A stretch of 64,000 bases of DNA from Pseudomonas benzenivorans (lineage in GTDB: Bacteria > Pseudomonadota > Gammaproteobacteria > Pseudomonadales > Pseudomonadaceae). Position numbers and translations under genes: made by a program. The stretch lies in the NCBI RefSeq assembly GCF_024397895.1, contig NZ_CP073346.1, forward strand, positions 1,116,001 through 1,180,000, in the 5' to 3' direction. The notes beneath the pieces were generated by a model, which was not told the origin of the DNA, did no database searches, and saw nothing but the letters and a program-made list of their open reading frames with translations. Shown here in pieces: positions 1 to 7,789 of this stretch (position 1 is the stretch's first letter; each line of letters opens with the position of its first letter).

Positions 1-1
1 C

Positions 2-61
2 TGCGGCGATCAGTTTCTGCGCAACTTCCTCAAGGGCCTGACCCTTCGCCTGCGCGGCTGA
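2..61 (+). CDS. C-terminal end of an unidentified protein (partial)
   Basis: An open frame enters from the left edge and stops with TGA at 59-61. Only 19 residues are visible, ending FLKGLTLRLRG. They are too few to assign a family. The real gene lies outside the window. The call rests only on an uninterrupted frame with plausible amphipathic composition, followed by a hairpin-forming spacer, so it is tentative. Confidence 0.4.
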   Translation, partial: CGDQFLRNFLKGLTLRLRG

Positions 62-83
62 GCCAGGCACCAGCGCAAGCCTA

Positions 84-102
84 GGCGGCCGTCCAGGCCG
101 CC
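84..102. other. Perfect inverted repeat downstream of the partial gene
   Basis: GGCGGCC (84-90) and GGCCGCC (96-102) flank a 5-base loop, 22 bases after the stop of the partial gene. There is no T-run on either side, so it is not a standard intrinsic terminator. It may stall transcription or protect an mRNA 3' end. The rest of the spacer up to 261 holds only the likely promoter area of the next gene. Confidence 0.4.
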
Positions 103-261
103 CGCGAGCACGCCCCTAGCGCCTGACACGAACAACGGCCCCGCCCTGCGCGTCGGCGCGCGCCGTTGGTCCGCCACGCCGTCCGCGCCCTTCGCCATTG
201 CTAACCTTTCATTTGGGGGGTTATCGCGCTTCAGGCCGCCAACGCGGCAGGGAGGAAGGTC

Positions 262-897
262 ATGAGCATGGCTGACTGGCGCATGCAGGGCGCCGAATTC
301 GCCACCTGCAACTGCAACTGGGGCTGCCCCTGTCAATTCAGCGCACTGCCCAGCCACGGCAACTGCGAAGCCGTGGTGTCGATGCGCATCGATCAAGGCC
401 ATTACCAGGACATCAGACTGGACGGCCTGTGCTGGGTCGGCACCTTCGCCTGGCCCAAGGCCATCCACGAAGGCAACGGCCGCTGCCAGCTGTTTATCGA
501 CAACAGGGCCACCGCCGAGCAACGCGAGGCGTTGCTGCGGATTCTCACGGGCGAGGACACCGAACCCGGTGCCACCGTCTTCTCCGTATTCGCCAGCACC
601 CTCAGCGAGGTCTACGAGCCGCAGTTCGTGCCGATCGAGTTCAGCGTCGATGTGGATCGGCGCGAAGCCCACACCCGCATCCCCGGCGTGCTGGAAGTGA
701 CGGGTGAACCGATTCGCAACCCGGTCAGCGGCCAGGCCCAGGAAGCCCGCCTGGTGCTGCCCGCCGGCTTCGAGTTCACCGAGGCGCAGATGGCCAGTGG
801 CAGCTACAAGACCCAGGGCGCGATCAAGATTCAGTCGCAGAAGGGCCACGGCCACTTCGCCCGCCTGCACTTCACCGGCCAGGGGGTGGTGCGCTGA
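262..897 (+). CDS. DUF1326 family protein
   Basis: A 211-residue protein of the DUF1326 family, whose function is unknown. The N-terminus carries a dense cysteine motif, C-N-C-N-W-G-C-P-C (Cys16, 18, 22, 24), which looks like a thiol or soft-metal site. There is no signal peptide or membrane segment, so it is probably cytoplasmic. The start at ATG 262 is chosen over the ATG two codons later because GGGAGGAAGG sits directly upstream. The stop overlaps the probable CTG start of the DUF2182 membrane protein, which suggests translational coupling and a shared job. Metal binding is inference; the family assignment is firm. Confidence 0.85.
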   Translation: MSMADWRMQGAEFATCNCNWGCPCQFSALPSHGNCEAVVSMRIDQGHYQDIRLDGLCWVGTFAWPKAIHEGNGRCQLFIDNRATAEQREALLRILTGEDTEPGATVFSVFASTLSEVYEPQFVPIEFSVDVDRREAHTRIPGVLEVTGEPIRNPVSGQAQEARLVLPAGFEFTEAQMASGSYKTQGAIKIQSQKGHGHFARLHFTGQGVVR

Positions 898-1691
898 AGT
901 CCCTCGAGCTGCCCGACGCCAGCGCCGCACGGACACGGCGGCTGCCACACTGGCCGCTGCAGCGCGACCAGTGGGCCACCCTGCTCTGCCTGCTGGCCTT
1001 GGTCGCCCTGGCCTGGTGGGCCTTGCTGCGGATGGACCGGGGCATGGCCGCAATGGCCATGTCCACCATGCCGATGCCCTGGACGGGCACGGACGCCTTG
1101 CTGATGCTGGCGATGTGGGTGGTGATGATGGTCGGCATGATGCTGCCCAGCGCCCTGCCGATGATCCTGCTGTATCAACAGATGCTGCGCAAACACCTGC
1201 AGGCGCCTCGGCGCCAGCTGGCGCTGCTGCTGTTCTGCCTGACCTATCTGCTGGTGTGGAGCGGTTTCAGCCTGCTCGCCACCGCACTGCAATGGGGCCT
1301 GGAGCGCCTCGCCCTGCTCAGCCCGCAGATGCGCAGCGACAGTCAGTGGCTCGGCGGCACGCTGCTGCTGCTCGCCGGCGCCTACCAGTGGCTGCCGGGC
1401 AAGGCCGCCTGCCTGGCCCATTGCCGTGGCCCGGTGCTGTTCCTCATGAGCCATTGGCGCCCCGGCATCGCCGGTGGCTGGCGCATGGGCCTGGCCCACG
1501 GCCTTTACTGCCTCGGTTGCTGCTGGGCCCTGATGGGCCTGCTGTTTCTCGGCGGGGTGATGAACCTGCTGTGGGTGGCGGGGATCGGTGCCTATGTGCT
1601 GCTGGAAAAGATTCTCCCCCAGGGACTCGGACTCGCACGCCTCGCCGGGCTAGTGCTGATGGCCGGGGGCATTGCCGTGCTGCTCGAATAA
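894..1691 (+). CDS. DUF2182 predicted metal-binding membrane protein
   Basis: Integral membrane protein of the DUF2182 family with about five or six hydrophobic segments. Methionine-rich stretches (MAAMAMSTMPMPW, MMVGMMLPSALPM) and a cluster HGLYCLGCCWALM supply many soft-metal ligands. The frame is open upstream of the first conventional start (TTG 999). A CTG at 894 overlaps the previous stop and follows an AGGGGG ribosome site, giving 265 residues, a more complete length for the family. That start is a proposal. Its pairing with DUF1326 suggests the two act together, possibly in copper handling, but the function is not established. Confidence 0.8.
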   Translation: MKSLELPDASAARTRRLPHWPLQRDQWATLLCLLALVALAWWALLRMDRGMAAMAMSTMPMPWTGTDALLMLAMWVVMMVGMMLPSALPMILLYQQMLRKHLQAPRRQLALLLFCLTYLLVWSGFSLLATALQWGLERLALLSPQMRSDSQWLGGTLLLLAGAYQWLPGKAACLAHCRGPVLFLMSHWRPGIAGGWRMGLAHGLYCLGCCWALMGLLFLGGVMNLLWVAGIGAYVLLEKILPQGLGLARLAGLVLMAGGIAVLLE

Positions 1692-1756
1692 CACCCCTTA
1701 AGACGGGCGCCCTCTGCAGGTAAGATGGGCATCCCCCCGCCGCCGACTGCCTGCTC

Positions 1757-2461
1757 ATGTCCTACGCCGTATCGCCCATTGGCTTCGTTCGCTCCTGCTT
1801 CAAGGAGAAGTTCGCCATCCCCCGCCAGCCGCAACTGGCGCCGGCGGCCCGCGGGACCCTGGACCTGCTCCCGCCCTTCGACCAGGGTGAAGCCGTGCAA
1901 GGTCTGGAGCAGGTCAGCCATGTCTGGCTGCTGTTCCTGTTCCACCAGGCGCTGGAAGACAAGCCACGCCTGAAGGTGCGCCCGCCACGCCTGGGCGGCA
2001 ACCAGTCGATCGGCGTGTTCGCCAGCCGCGCCACCCACAGACCCAATGGCCTTGGCCAGTCGGTGGTCAAGCTGGACAGGGTCGAGCCGGGGCGACTCTG
2101 GCTGTCCGGCATCGACCTGCTGGACGGCACGCCGGTACTGGATATCAAGCCCTACGTGCCCTATGCAGACTGCGTGACGGATGCGGTCAACGCCATTGCC
2201 GACAGCGCGCCACTGCCCATCAAGGTCGACTGGCAGGAGCAGGCGCTGACCCAGGCGCGTCAGCACGGCCTGCGCCTGAACGAGCCCCTGGTCGAGCTGA
2301 TCGAGCAGTGCCTGGCCCAGGATCCACGACCGGCCTACCAGACGCCGCAACCCGAACGGCGCTACGGCGCCGCCTTCTGGGACCTGGATGTGCGTTGGCA
2401 CTACCCGCAACCGGGACGCATCTGCGTGCTGGACGTGGTCGCCAGCGCAGCCACCCTCTAG
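1757..2461 (+). CDS. trmO: tRNA (N6-threonylcarbamoyladenosine37-N6)-methyltransferase TrmO
   Basis: A 234-residue member of the TsaA/YaeB/TrmO family, which methylates t6A37 of certain tRNAs to m6t6A using S-adenosylmethionine. The family core is visible: an N-terminal PIGFVRS strand, the signature ATHRPNGLGQS near residues 92-102, then DIKPYVPYAD. The C-terminal extension with AAFWDLDVRWHY is also found in E. coli TrmO. It starts 65 bases after the DUF2182 gene on the same strand. It appears complete. Confidence 0.9.
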   Translation: MSYAVSPIGFVRSCFKEKFAIPRQPQLAPAARGTLDLLPPFDQGEAVQGLEQVSHVWLLFLFHQALEDKPRLKVRPPRLGGNQSIGVFASRATHRPNGLGQSVVKLDRVEPGRLWLSGIDLLDGTPVLDIKPYVPYADCVTDAVNAIADSAPLPIKVDWQEQALTQARQHGLRLNEPLVELIEQCLAQDPRPAYQTPQPERRYGAAFWDLDVRWHYPQPGRICVLDVVASAATL

Positions 2462-2470
2462 GCCGATGGT

Positions 2471-2785
2471 TCAACGCCGCGGATTGAGCGCCAGCGAATC
2501 CGCCTCGATCGCCTCCTGGCTGAGGACCAGCGGATCGACCAGCGGCCGGCTGGCAATGAAGTGCGGCGCCTGCAGGTGCGCCTCGAAGGCCGCCTCGTCG
2601 CGGTAAACCTCGTACAGCCAGACCCGATCGGGGTCACCGCGGTCGCGCAGCACATCGAACACCAGACAGCCGGGCTCTTCACGCACCGAGGCCGCCGCAT
2701 TGACGCCCATCGCTGCCATGAAGGCATCCAGGCAACCGGGTTTGAGTTGGGTCTTGAGCAGTAGGCAGTACACGCAGAACTCCAT
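2471..2785 (-). CDS. Antibiotic biosynthesis monooxygenase (ABM) domain protein
   Basis: A 104-residue dimeric alpha/beta-barrel protein of the ABM/YgiN type. Members are small quinol monooxygenases or related cofactor-free oxygenases. Typical signatures are ASVREEPGCLVFDV, LYEVYRDEAAFEAHL and the conserved A-P-H-F near residue 74. It is convergent with trmO (9-base spacer) and divergent from the VOC gene at 2834. The 48-base gap between the divergent starts contains the palindrome TTGTATACAA. The substrate is unknown. Confidence 0.8.
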   Translation of the reverse strand: MEFCVYCLLLKTQLKPGCLDAFMAAMGVNAAASVREEPGCLVFDVLRDRGDPDRVWLYEVYRDEAAFEAHLQAPHFIASRPLVDPLVLSQEAIEADSLALNPRR

Positions 2786-2807
2786 TTGTCCTATATTGAA
2801 TACTTAA

Positions 2808-2817
2808 TTGTATACAA
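2808..2817. promoter_or_regulatory. Palindromic operator candidate TTGTATACAA
   Basis: A perfect 10-base palindrome between the divergent ABM and VOC genes, 17 bases before the VOC start. Its TTGT-N2-ACAA form resembles operators of GntR-family repressors such as the FadR subgroup (family knowledge). The regulator is not in the window. A second copy lies at 28511-28520 upstream of eno. Confidence 0.45.
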
Positions 2818-2833
2818 GTAGGAGTGCGAATAA

Positions 2834-3244
2834 ATGCCTGAACGTCCCAGCCGACTCAACGGATTGCGCCACCTGGCCTTGCAGGTCGTCGATCTGGAAG
2901 CCTGCGAGCGCTTCTACGTCGACATGCTCGGCATGCAGGTGCTGCACCGCGCCAGCCCGGACCTGGTCTACCTGACCTGCGGCAACGACAACCTCTCCCT
3001 GAGTCGCGCCAACGCCGAACCCCACGGCGTGCCGACAATGGACCACTTCGGCTTCATCGTCGACAGCGTCGAAGAGCTGGAGGCCTGGTACCAGTACCTC
3101 AAGGCCGAGGGCGTGCGACTGCTGGACCGGCCCTTCGACCATGGCGACGGCGCGCGCAGCTTTCACCTGCTCGACCCGGCGGGCAACAAGGTGCAGCCGA
3201 TCTATCACCCGGCGGTGTCCGGGCAGCGCTTCAGCCAGCCTTAA
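2834..3244 (+). CDS. VOC-family (glyoxalase/dioxygenase superfamily) protein
   Basis: A 136-residue vicinal-oxygen-chelate protein with two beta-alpha-beta-beta-beta units. Likely metal ligands are His13 (LRHLALQV) and His71 (MDHFGFIV). The third ligand position, usually Glu in a GNxVE motif, is Gln121 here (GNKVQPIYHP), so metal binding may differ. The start follows GTAGGAG. It is divergent from the ABM monooxygenase gene, which hints at a joint role in processing a small quinone, aldehyde or aromatic compound. No specific substrate can be assigned. Confidence 0.8.
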   Translation: MPERPSRLNGLRHLALQVVDLEACERFYVDMLGMQVLHRASPDLVYLTCGNDNLSLSRANAEPHGVPTMDHFGFIVDSVEELEAWYQYLKAEGVRLLDRPFDHGDGARSFHLLDPAGNKVQPIYHPAVSGQRFSQP

Positions 3245-3257
3245 CCTTCGGGACAAG

Positions 3258-3285
3258 AAAAAGCCCGCCAATAGGCGGGCTTTTT
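3258..3285. terminator. Bidirectional intrinsic terminator (VOC gene / fpr)
   Basis: AAAAAGCCCGCC (3258-3269) pairs with GGCGGGCTTTTT (3274-3285) around a 4-base loop. A-runs and T-runs on both flanks let it serve the two convergent genes. Confidence 0.9.
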
Positions 3286-3301
3286 CGTCTCGCTGAGGCG
3301 C

Positions 3302-4081
3302 CTACTTCTCGACGAAGGCGCGCTCGATCAGGTAGTCACCCGGCTCGCCCAGGCGCGGCGATATCTTCAGGCCGAAACCATCCAGCACCGCGCTGGTCTC
3401 GTCGAGCATGCTCGGGCTGCCGCAGATCATGGCACGGTCGTCCTGCGGGTTGATCGGCGGCAGGCCGATATCGCGGAACAGTTTGCCGCTGCGCATGAGG
3501 TCGGTCAGGCGACCCTGGTTCTCGAACTCTTCGCGGGTCACGGTCGGGTAGTAGATCAACTTGCTCTTCAGCGACTCGCCAAAGTACTCGTTCTGCGGCA
3601 GGTGCTCGGTGATGTACTCGCGGTAGGCCACCTCGTTGACGTAGCGCACGCCGTGCACCAGTACCACCTTCTCGTAGCGCTCATAGGTTTCCGGGTCCTG
3701 GATCACGCTCATGAACGGCGCCAGACCGGTACCGGTGCTGAGCAGGTAGAGGTGCTTGCCCGGCAGCAGATCGTCGAGCAGCAGGGTGCCGGTGGGCTTG
3801 CGGCTGACCATCAACTCGTCGCCCGGTTTGAGGTGCTGCAGCTTGGAGGTCAGCGGGCCGTCCGCCACCTTGATGCTGAAGAACTCCAGGTGATCTTCGT
3901 AGTTGGGGCTGGCGATGGAGTAGGCGCGCATCAGCGGACGACCGTTGTCCTGCTGCAGACCGATCATCACGAACTGACCGTTCTCGAATCGCAGGCCCGC
4001 ATTGCGGGTGGTCTTGAAACTGAACAGGGTGTCGTTCCAGTGGTGGACGCTGAGCACACGCTCGACGTTCAGATTGCTCAT
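3302..4081 (-). CDS. fpr: Ferredoxin--NADP+ reductase
   Basis: A 259-residue FAD protein that moves electrons between NADPH and ferredoxin or flavodoxin, supporting iron-sulfur and oxidative-stress chemistry. FAD-binding residues appear in RAYSIASP (52-59). The NADP-binding half shows STGTGLAPF and CGSPSML, and the chain ends in the VEK typical of bacterial subclass enzymes. The gene is divergent from a LysR regulator at 4196, the arrangement known for fpr/finR in Pseudomonas putida. An AT-rich shared promoter region lies between them. Confidence 0.95.
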   Translation of the reverse strand: MSNLNVERVLSVHHWNDTLFSFKTTRNAGLRFENGQFVMIGLQQDNGRPLMRAYSIASPNYEDHLEFFSIKVADGPLTSKLQHLKPGDELMVSRKPTGTLLLDDLLPGKHLYLLSTGTGLAPFMSVIQDPETYERYEKVVLVHGVRYVNEVAYREYITEHLPQNEYFGESLKSKLIYYPTVTREEFENQGRLTDLMRSGKLFRDIGLPPINPQDDRAMICGSPSMLDETSAVLDGFGLKISPRLGEPGDYLIERAFVEK

Positions 4082-4146
4082 GCTGGCTTCCTCGAAGGCT
4101 CAGATACCCGAAGCGGGTGATTGCGCGGCATTTTAGGCGGGTGCAG

Positions 4147-4195
4147 AATATCTGTTAAGTGGATTATTATGATATGGCTTATCGGTTATATAGAT
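4147..4195. promoter_or_regulatory. AT-rich fpr/finR control region
   Basis: The 114-base gap between fpr and the LysR gene contains an AT-rich block unlike the surrounding GC-rich DNA. It carries an ATATC (4148-4152) / GATAT (4171-4175) inverted pair and TTATCGGTTATATAG. It is the likely site of the divergent promoters and LysR binding. The exact operator was not resolved. Confidence 0.4.
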
Positions 4196-5122
4196 ATGCG
4201 ATTTACGCTTAGACAGCTTCACGTATTCGTCATCGCCGCCCAGCAGGAAAGCGTGTCCCGCGCAGCCGAGGCGCTGGCCCTGTCGCAATCGGCCACCAGC
4301 ACCTCATTGAGCGAGCTGGAACGACAATCCGGCTGCCAACTGTTCGACCGCTCCGGCAAGCGTCTGCGCCTCAACGCACTGGGCCGCCAGCTGCTGCCCG
4401 AAGCCGTGGCGCTGCTCGATCAGGCCAAGGAAATCGAACGCCTGCTCGCCGGCAAGAGCGGCTTCGGCTCGCTCGACGTCGGCGCCACCCTCACCGTCGG
4501 CAATTACCTGGCGACCCTGCTGATCGGCAACTTCATGCAGCGCCACCCGGAGTGTCGGGTGAAGCTGCAGGTGCACAACACCGCCCACGTGGTCCAGCAG
4601 ATTGCCCACTACGAACTGGATCTCGGCCTGATCGAAGGCGACTGCCAGCATCCGGATATCGAGGTGCAACCCTGGGTGGAGGACGAACTGGTGGTGTTCT
4701 GCGCGCCCCAGCACCCTTTGGCGCAGCGTCGCGAGGCGAGCCTCGAGGAGCTGGCCAATGAGGCATGGATTCTCCGCGAGAAGGGCTCCGGCACCCGTCT
4801 GACGTTCGACCAGGCCATGCGCCACCATCCGGCTTCGCTGAACATCCGGCTGGAGCTGGAACATACCGAAGCGATCAAGCGCGCGGTGGAGTCGGGCCTG
4901 GGTATCGGCTGCATCTCACGCCTGGCCCTGCGCGATGCGGTGCGCCGCGGCAGCCTGGTGGCGGTGGAAACGCCGGCCCTGGATCTGCGCCGACAGTTCT
5001 ACTTCATCTGGCACAAACAGAAGTACCAGACCGCCGCCATGCGTGAGTTCCTCGAACAGTGCCGGGCGCTGACCGCCGGGGTCAGGCGCAGCGACGAAAT
5101 CGTCCTGCCGAGCCTGGCCTAG
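4196..5122 (+). CDS. finR: LysR-type regulator of fpr (FinR)
   Basis: A 308-residue LysR-type regulator. The winged helix-turn-helix spans about residues 1-60 (MRFTLRQLHVFV, ESVSRAAEALALSQSATST), followed by a periplasmic-binding-like effector domain. The start at ATG 4196 matches the usual LysR N-terminus; the frame is open upstream, but that extension is not LysR-like. Divergent placement next to fpr identifies it as the likely FinR, which in P. putida activates fpr under superoxide stress (known). It is convergent with erdR, 17 bases apart. Confidence 0.85.
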   Translation: MRFTLRQLHVFVIAAQQESVSRAAEALALSQSATSTSLSELERQSGCQLFDRSGKRLRLNALGRQLLPEAVALLDQAKEIERLLAGKSGFGSLDVGATLTVGNYLATLLIGNFMQRHPECRVKLQVHNTAHVVQQIAHYELDLGLIEGDCQHPDIEVQPWVEDELVVFCAPQHPLAQRREASLEELANEAWILREKGSGTRLTFDQAMRHHPASLNIRLELEHTEAIKRAVESGLGIGCISRLALRDAVRRGSLVAVETPALDLRRQFYFIWHKQKYQTAAMREFLEQCRALTAGVRRSDEIVLPSLA

Positions 5123-5139
5123 CCACCTCAGCGCTGGGC

Positions 5140-5790
5140 TCAGCCGGCCGGAATGGATTCCAGCTGCTGCAGCAGCAGCGCCGCCTGGGTGCGGGTGCGC
5201 ACGCCGAGCTTGCGGAATATCGCCGTGACGTGGGCCTTGACGGTCGCCTCCGAAACGCTCAATTCGTAGGCAATCTGCTTGTTCAGCAGGCCATCGCAGA
5301 CCATGGTCAGCACGCGAAACTGCTGCGGCGTCAGGCTGGCCAGGCCGGCACTGGCGGCCTTGGCCTCGGCGGATAGCGCCTGCGCCTCCTCGGTTTGCGC
5401 CGGCCACCAGACCTCTCCTTCGAGCACCTGGCGCACGGCCTGCTGGATGGTTTCCAGCGGGCTGGATTTGGGAATGAAACCGCTGGCGCCGAACTCCCGC
5501 GAGCGCGCCACGACGGCGGCGTCCTCTTGGGCCGAGACCATCACCACAGGAATCTGCGGATACTGCCCGCGCAGCAGCACCAGGCCAGAGAAGCCATAGG
5601 CGCCGGGCATATTGAGGTCGAGCAGCACCAGGTCCCAGTCCGCCTTGTTGCTCAGGAAACCTTCCAACTCGGCGATGCTGGCGGCCTCCATCAGCCGCAC
5701 ATCCGGGCCCAGGCCCAGGGTCAAGGCTTGCTGCAGGGCGCTGCGAAACAGTGGGTGATCGTCGGCAATCAGGATTTCATAGGCAGCCAT
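5140..5790 (-). CDS. erdR: LuxR-type response regulator ErdR
   Basis: A 216-residue two-component response regulator. The receiver domain has acidic residues IADD (8-11), phospho-acceptor Asp58 in LVLLDLNMPG, and Lys near 108. A C-terminal LuxR-type helix-turn-helix follows (LTPQQFRVLTMV, NKQIAYELSVSEATVKAH). In Pseudomonas the regulator at this chromosomal place, ErdR, controls ethanol oxidation and acetyl-CoA synthetase genes (known). No cognate kinase is adjacent. The symbol rests on similarity and gene order. Confidence 0.8.
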   Translation of the reverse strand: MAAYEILIADDHPLFRSALQQALTLGLGPDVRLMEAASIAELEGFLSNKADWDLVLLDLNMPGAYGFSGLVLLRGQYPQIPVVMVSAQEDAAVVARSREFGASGFIPKSSPLETIQQAVRQVLEGEVWWPAQTEEAQALSAEAKAASAGLASLTPQQFRVLTMVCDGLLNKQIAYELSVSEATVKAHVTAIFRKLGVRTRTQAALLLQQLESIPAG

Positions 5791-6004
5791 AGGCAGATCC
5801 TGTTGTTGTTATATGAGGAGCCACGTCGTGACCCGTACAGGTTACCCCAGCGGGGGACCGATAGCAGCCTGGGCGTGCCGCCGGGCAACGTGGTCAGACC
5901 AATTTCACGCCAGAGACGGCGGCCAGCATGCCGAGCCCTGCCGGGGTGGTCAAGTACGGCGCTTTACGGCACAGTCTGCGCCTTAACTCCACAAGGATTG
6001 CTCC

Positions 6005-6970
6005 ATGCGAAAGGAAGCCCTGCGCGCCGACCTGTTGATGCTACTTACCGCCATGATCTGGGGCTCTGCCTTCGTTGCGCAACGCCTGGGCATGGATAAC
6101 ATCGGCCCGTTTCTCTACAGCGGTCTGCGCTTCGCCCTGGCGGCCCTGATTCTTGTGCCGCTACTGCCCATTCTGCAGCGCCTGTCGCCCGACACCCCGG
6201 TGCCGCCGGTGAATCGTCATCTGCTGTTCGGCGGCGGGCTGATGGGCCTGGCCCTGGCCCTGGGAATCAACCTGCAGCAGGTCGGCCTGCTGTTCACCAG
6301 CGTGACCAACTCGGGCTTCATCACCGGCCTGTACGTGATCATCGTGCCGCTGCTGGGCCTGCTGATCGGCCACAAGACCGGGCTGGGCATCTGGCTGGGC
6401 GCCTGCCTGGCGGTGGTCGGCATGTTCCTGCTGAGCGTCGGCGAAGGTTTCCAGGTGGCCAGCGGCGACTGGCTGCAGCTGGCCGGCGCCTTCGTCTGGG
6501 GGGTGCACGTATTGCTGGTGGGCTTCTTCGCCGGGCGCCACGACCCACTGCGCCTGGCCGCCGTGCAGTTCGTCACCTGCGCGCTGATCAGCCTGCTACT
6601 GGCCGTGCTGTTCGAGGAGATTCGGCTGGACGCGATCATCGCCGCCGGCCCGGCGATCCTCTATGGCGGCGTGTTCGGCGTGGCGATCGGCTTCACCCTG
6701 CAGGTGGTGGCGCAGAAGCACGCGATCGCCTCCCACGCGGCGATCATCCTCTCGCTGGAGGCGGTGTTCGCCGCCATCGCCGGGGCGATCATGCTCGGCG
6801 AATCCCTGGAGCTGCGCGGCTATTTCGGCTGTGCGCTGATGTTCGGCGGCATGCTGCTGGCCCAGCTATGGCCGCGCAAACTGCCGCCGCTGCCCGCGCC
6901 GACGCTCACAGAAACGCCCGCAGGCGCTGGTGAAGCGGGTCATCCGGGTCGATCGCGCGCTGCCCTTTAG
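6005..6970 (+). CDS. DMT-superfamily (EamA) transporter
   Basis: A 321-residue membrane protein with ten hydrophobic segments in two EamA repeats (first repeat beginning ADLLMLLTAMIWGSAFVAQR, second beginning LQLAGAFVWGVHVLLVG). Such proteins export or import metabolites; the substrate cannot be read from sequence. AAGGA precedes the ATG at 6005. The last roughly 30 residues are proline- and glycine-rich, unlike the conserved domain, and the final 65 bases overlap the convergent DTW-domain gene. The 214 bases upstream hold no other gene. Confidence 0.85.
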   Translation: MRKEALRADLLMLLTAMIWGSAFVAQRLGMDNIGPFLYSGLRFALAALILVPLLPILQRLSPDTPVPPVNRHLLFGGGLMGLALALGINLQQVGLLFTSVTNSGFITGLYVIIVPLLGLLIGHKTGLGIWLGACLAVVGMFLLSVGEGFQVASGDWLQLAGAFVWGVHVLLVGFFAGRHDPLRLAAVQFVTCALISLLLAVLFEEIRLDAIIAAGPAILYGGVFGVAIGFTLQVVAQKHAIASHAAIILSLEAVFAAIAGAIMLGESLELRGYFGCALMFGGMLLAQLWPRKLPPLPAPTLTETPAGAGEAGHPGRSRAAL

Positions 6971-7616
6971 CCGCCAGGTAGTGCTGGCTGAACACATCCA
7001 GATAGGCCCCCAGTGCATCGCCGGCGCGCTGGTCGCCGGCCAGCTCGAGACAGAGCGCGGCGACCTCGGCGGTGCACAGGTGATCGCCACGGGTGGAGCG
7101 GCGCAAGCGATAGCGCGACAACTGCTCCGGCTTGAAGCTGAGCACCGGCAAGTGATCCAGGTAAGGACTCTTGCGGAACATCTTGCGCGCCTCGGTCCAG
7201 GTCGCATCGAGCAACACGAACAGCGGCCGCTTGCCCGGCGCCACCTCGACCTCGCTGACCACCCGCTCCGGCGCCGCATATTCGCCGGGAAACACCAGGT
7301 AGGGCTGCCACTGCGGCTCGGCCAGCAGCGCCGGCAAGCCCGCATCGACCTCCGTGCGCAGCCAGCCGAAAGCCGAGGTATCGCCCACTACATCGGCGAT
7401 CAACCAGCCGGTGTTGCTCGGTTTGAGCGCTTCGATATCGTGCATCAGCAGGCACACCGCCGATTGCGCCTCGACCCGTGGTCGCCAGGTGCACAGGCAA
7501 TGGCTCGGGACCAAGCGGCAGCGCGCGCACCGCATGGCTTTGGAACCGCGTGCGACGAAGGGCTTTACACTGCGCGCCAGGCGGGCGGCGCGCAAACGGG
7601 CAACGGCGTGACTCAT
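6906..7616 (-). CDS. DTW-domain tRNA-uridine aminocarboxypropyltransferase
   Basis: A 236-residue member of the DTW family. E. coli TapT (YfiP) of this family adds the 3-amino-3-carboxypropyl group to U47 of tRNAs (known). A zinc-type cysteine cluster is visible near the N-terminus (CARC then HCLC), and the D-x-T-W signature occurs as LLDATWTEARKM. The start was set at ATG 7616 (MSHAVARLRAARL); the upstream open frame looks like unrelated shadow. The 3' end overlaps the DMT transporter tail by 65 bases. Orthology to TapT rather than a paralogue such as TapS is not certain. Confidence 0.8.
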   Translation of the reverse strand: MSHAVARLRAARLARSVKPFVARGSKAMRCARCRLVPSHCLCTWRPRVEAQSAVCLLMHDIEALKPSNTGWLIADVVGDTSAFGWLRTEVDAGLPALLAEPQWQPYLVFPGEYAAPERVVSEVEVAPGKRPLFVLLDATWTEARKMFRKSPYLDHLPVLSFKPEQLSRYRLRRSTRGDHLCTAEVAALCLELAGDQRAGDALGAYLDVFSQHYLAAKGQRAIDPDDPLHQRLRAFL

Positions 7617-7789
7617 GGAGACGGCGCCTGGAGGCAAAAAAAGGACGGCATACTTGATCCTGGATCGACAGGCGCGGCAGTCTAACAAAGCCGCCGCGCG
7701 CCGGCGTGCCCGCATGACTGATGGCGCAGCACGCTGAACCTCTGCCGGCCCCAGCCGGTCCAACGCACGAACCGTTTCCGGAGCCCCCC

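Noticed and set aside
10..1053. A 347-codon minus-strand open frame over the DUF1326 gene
   Set aside because: It has no family resemblance, lies opposite a recognised DUF1326 gene and begins with an Arg/Pro/Ala-rich stretch typical of GC shadow frames.
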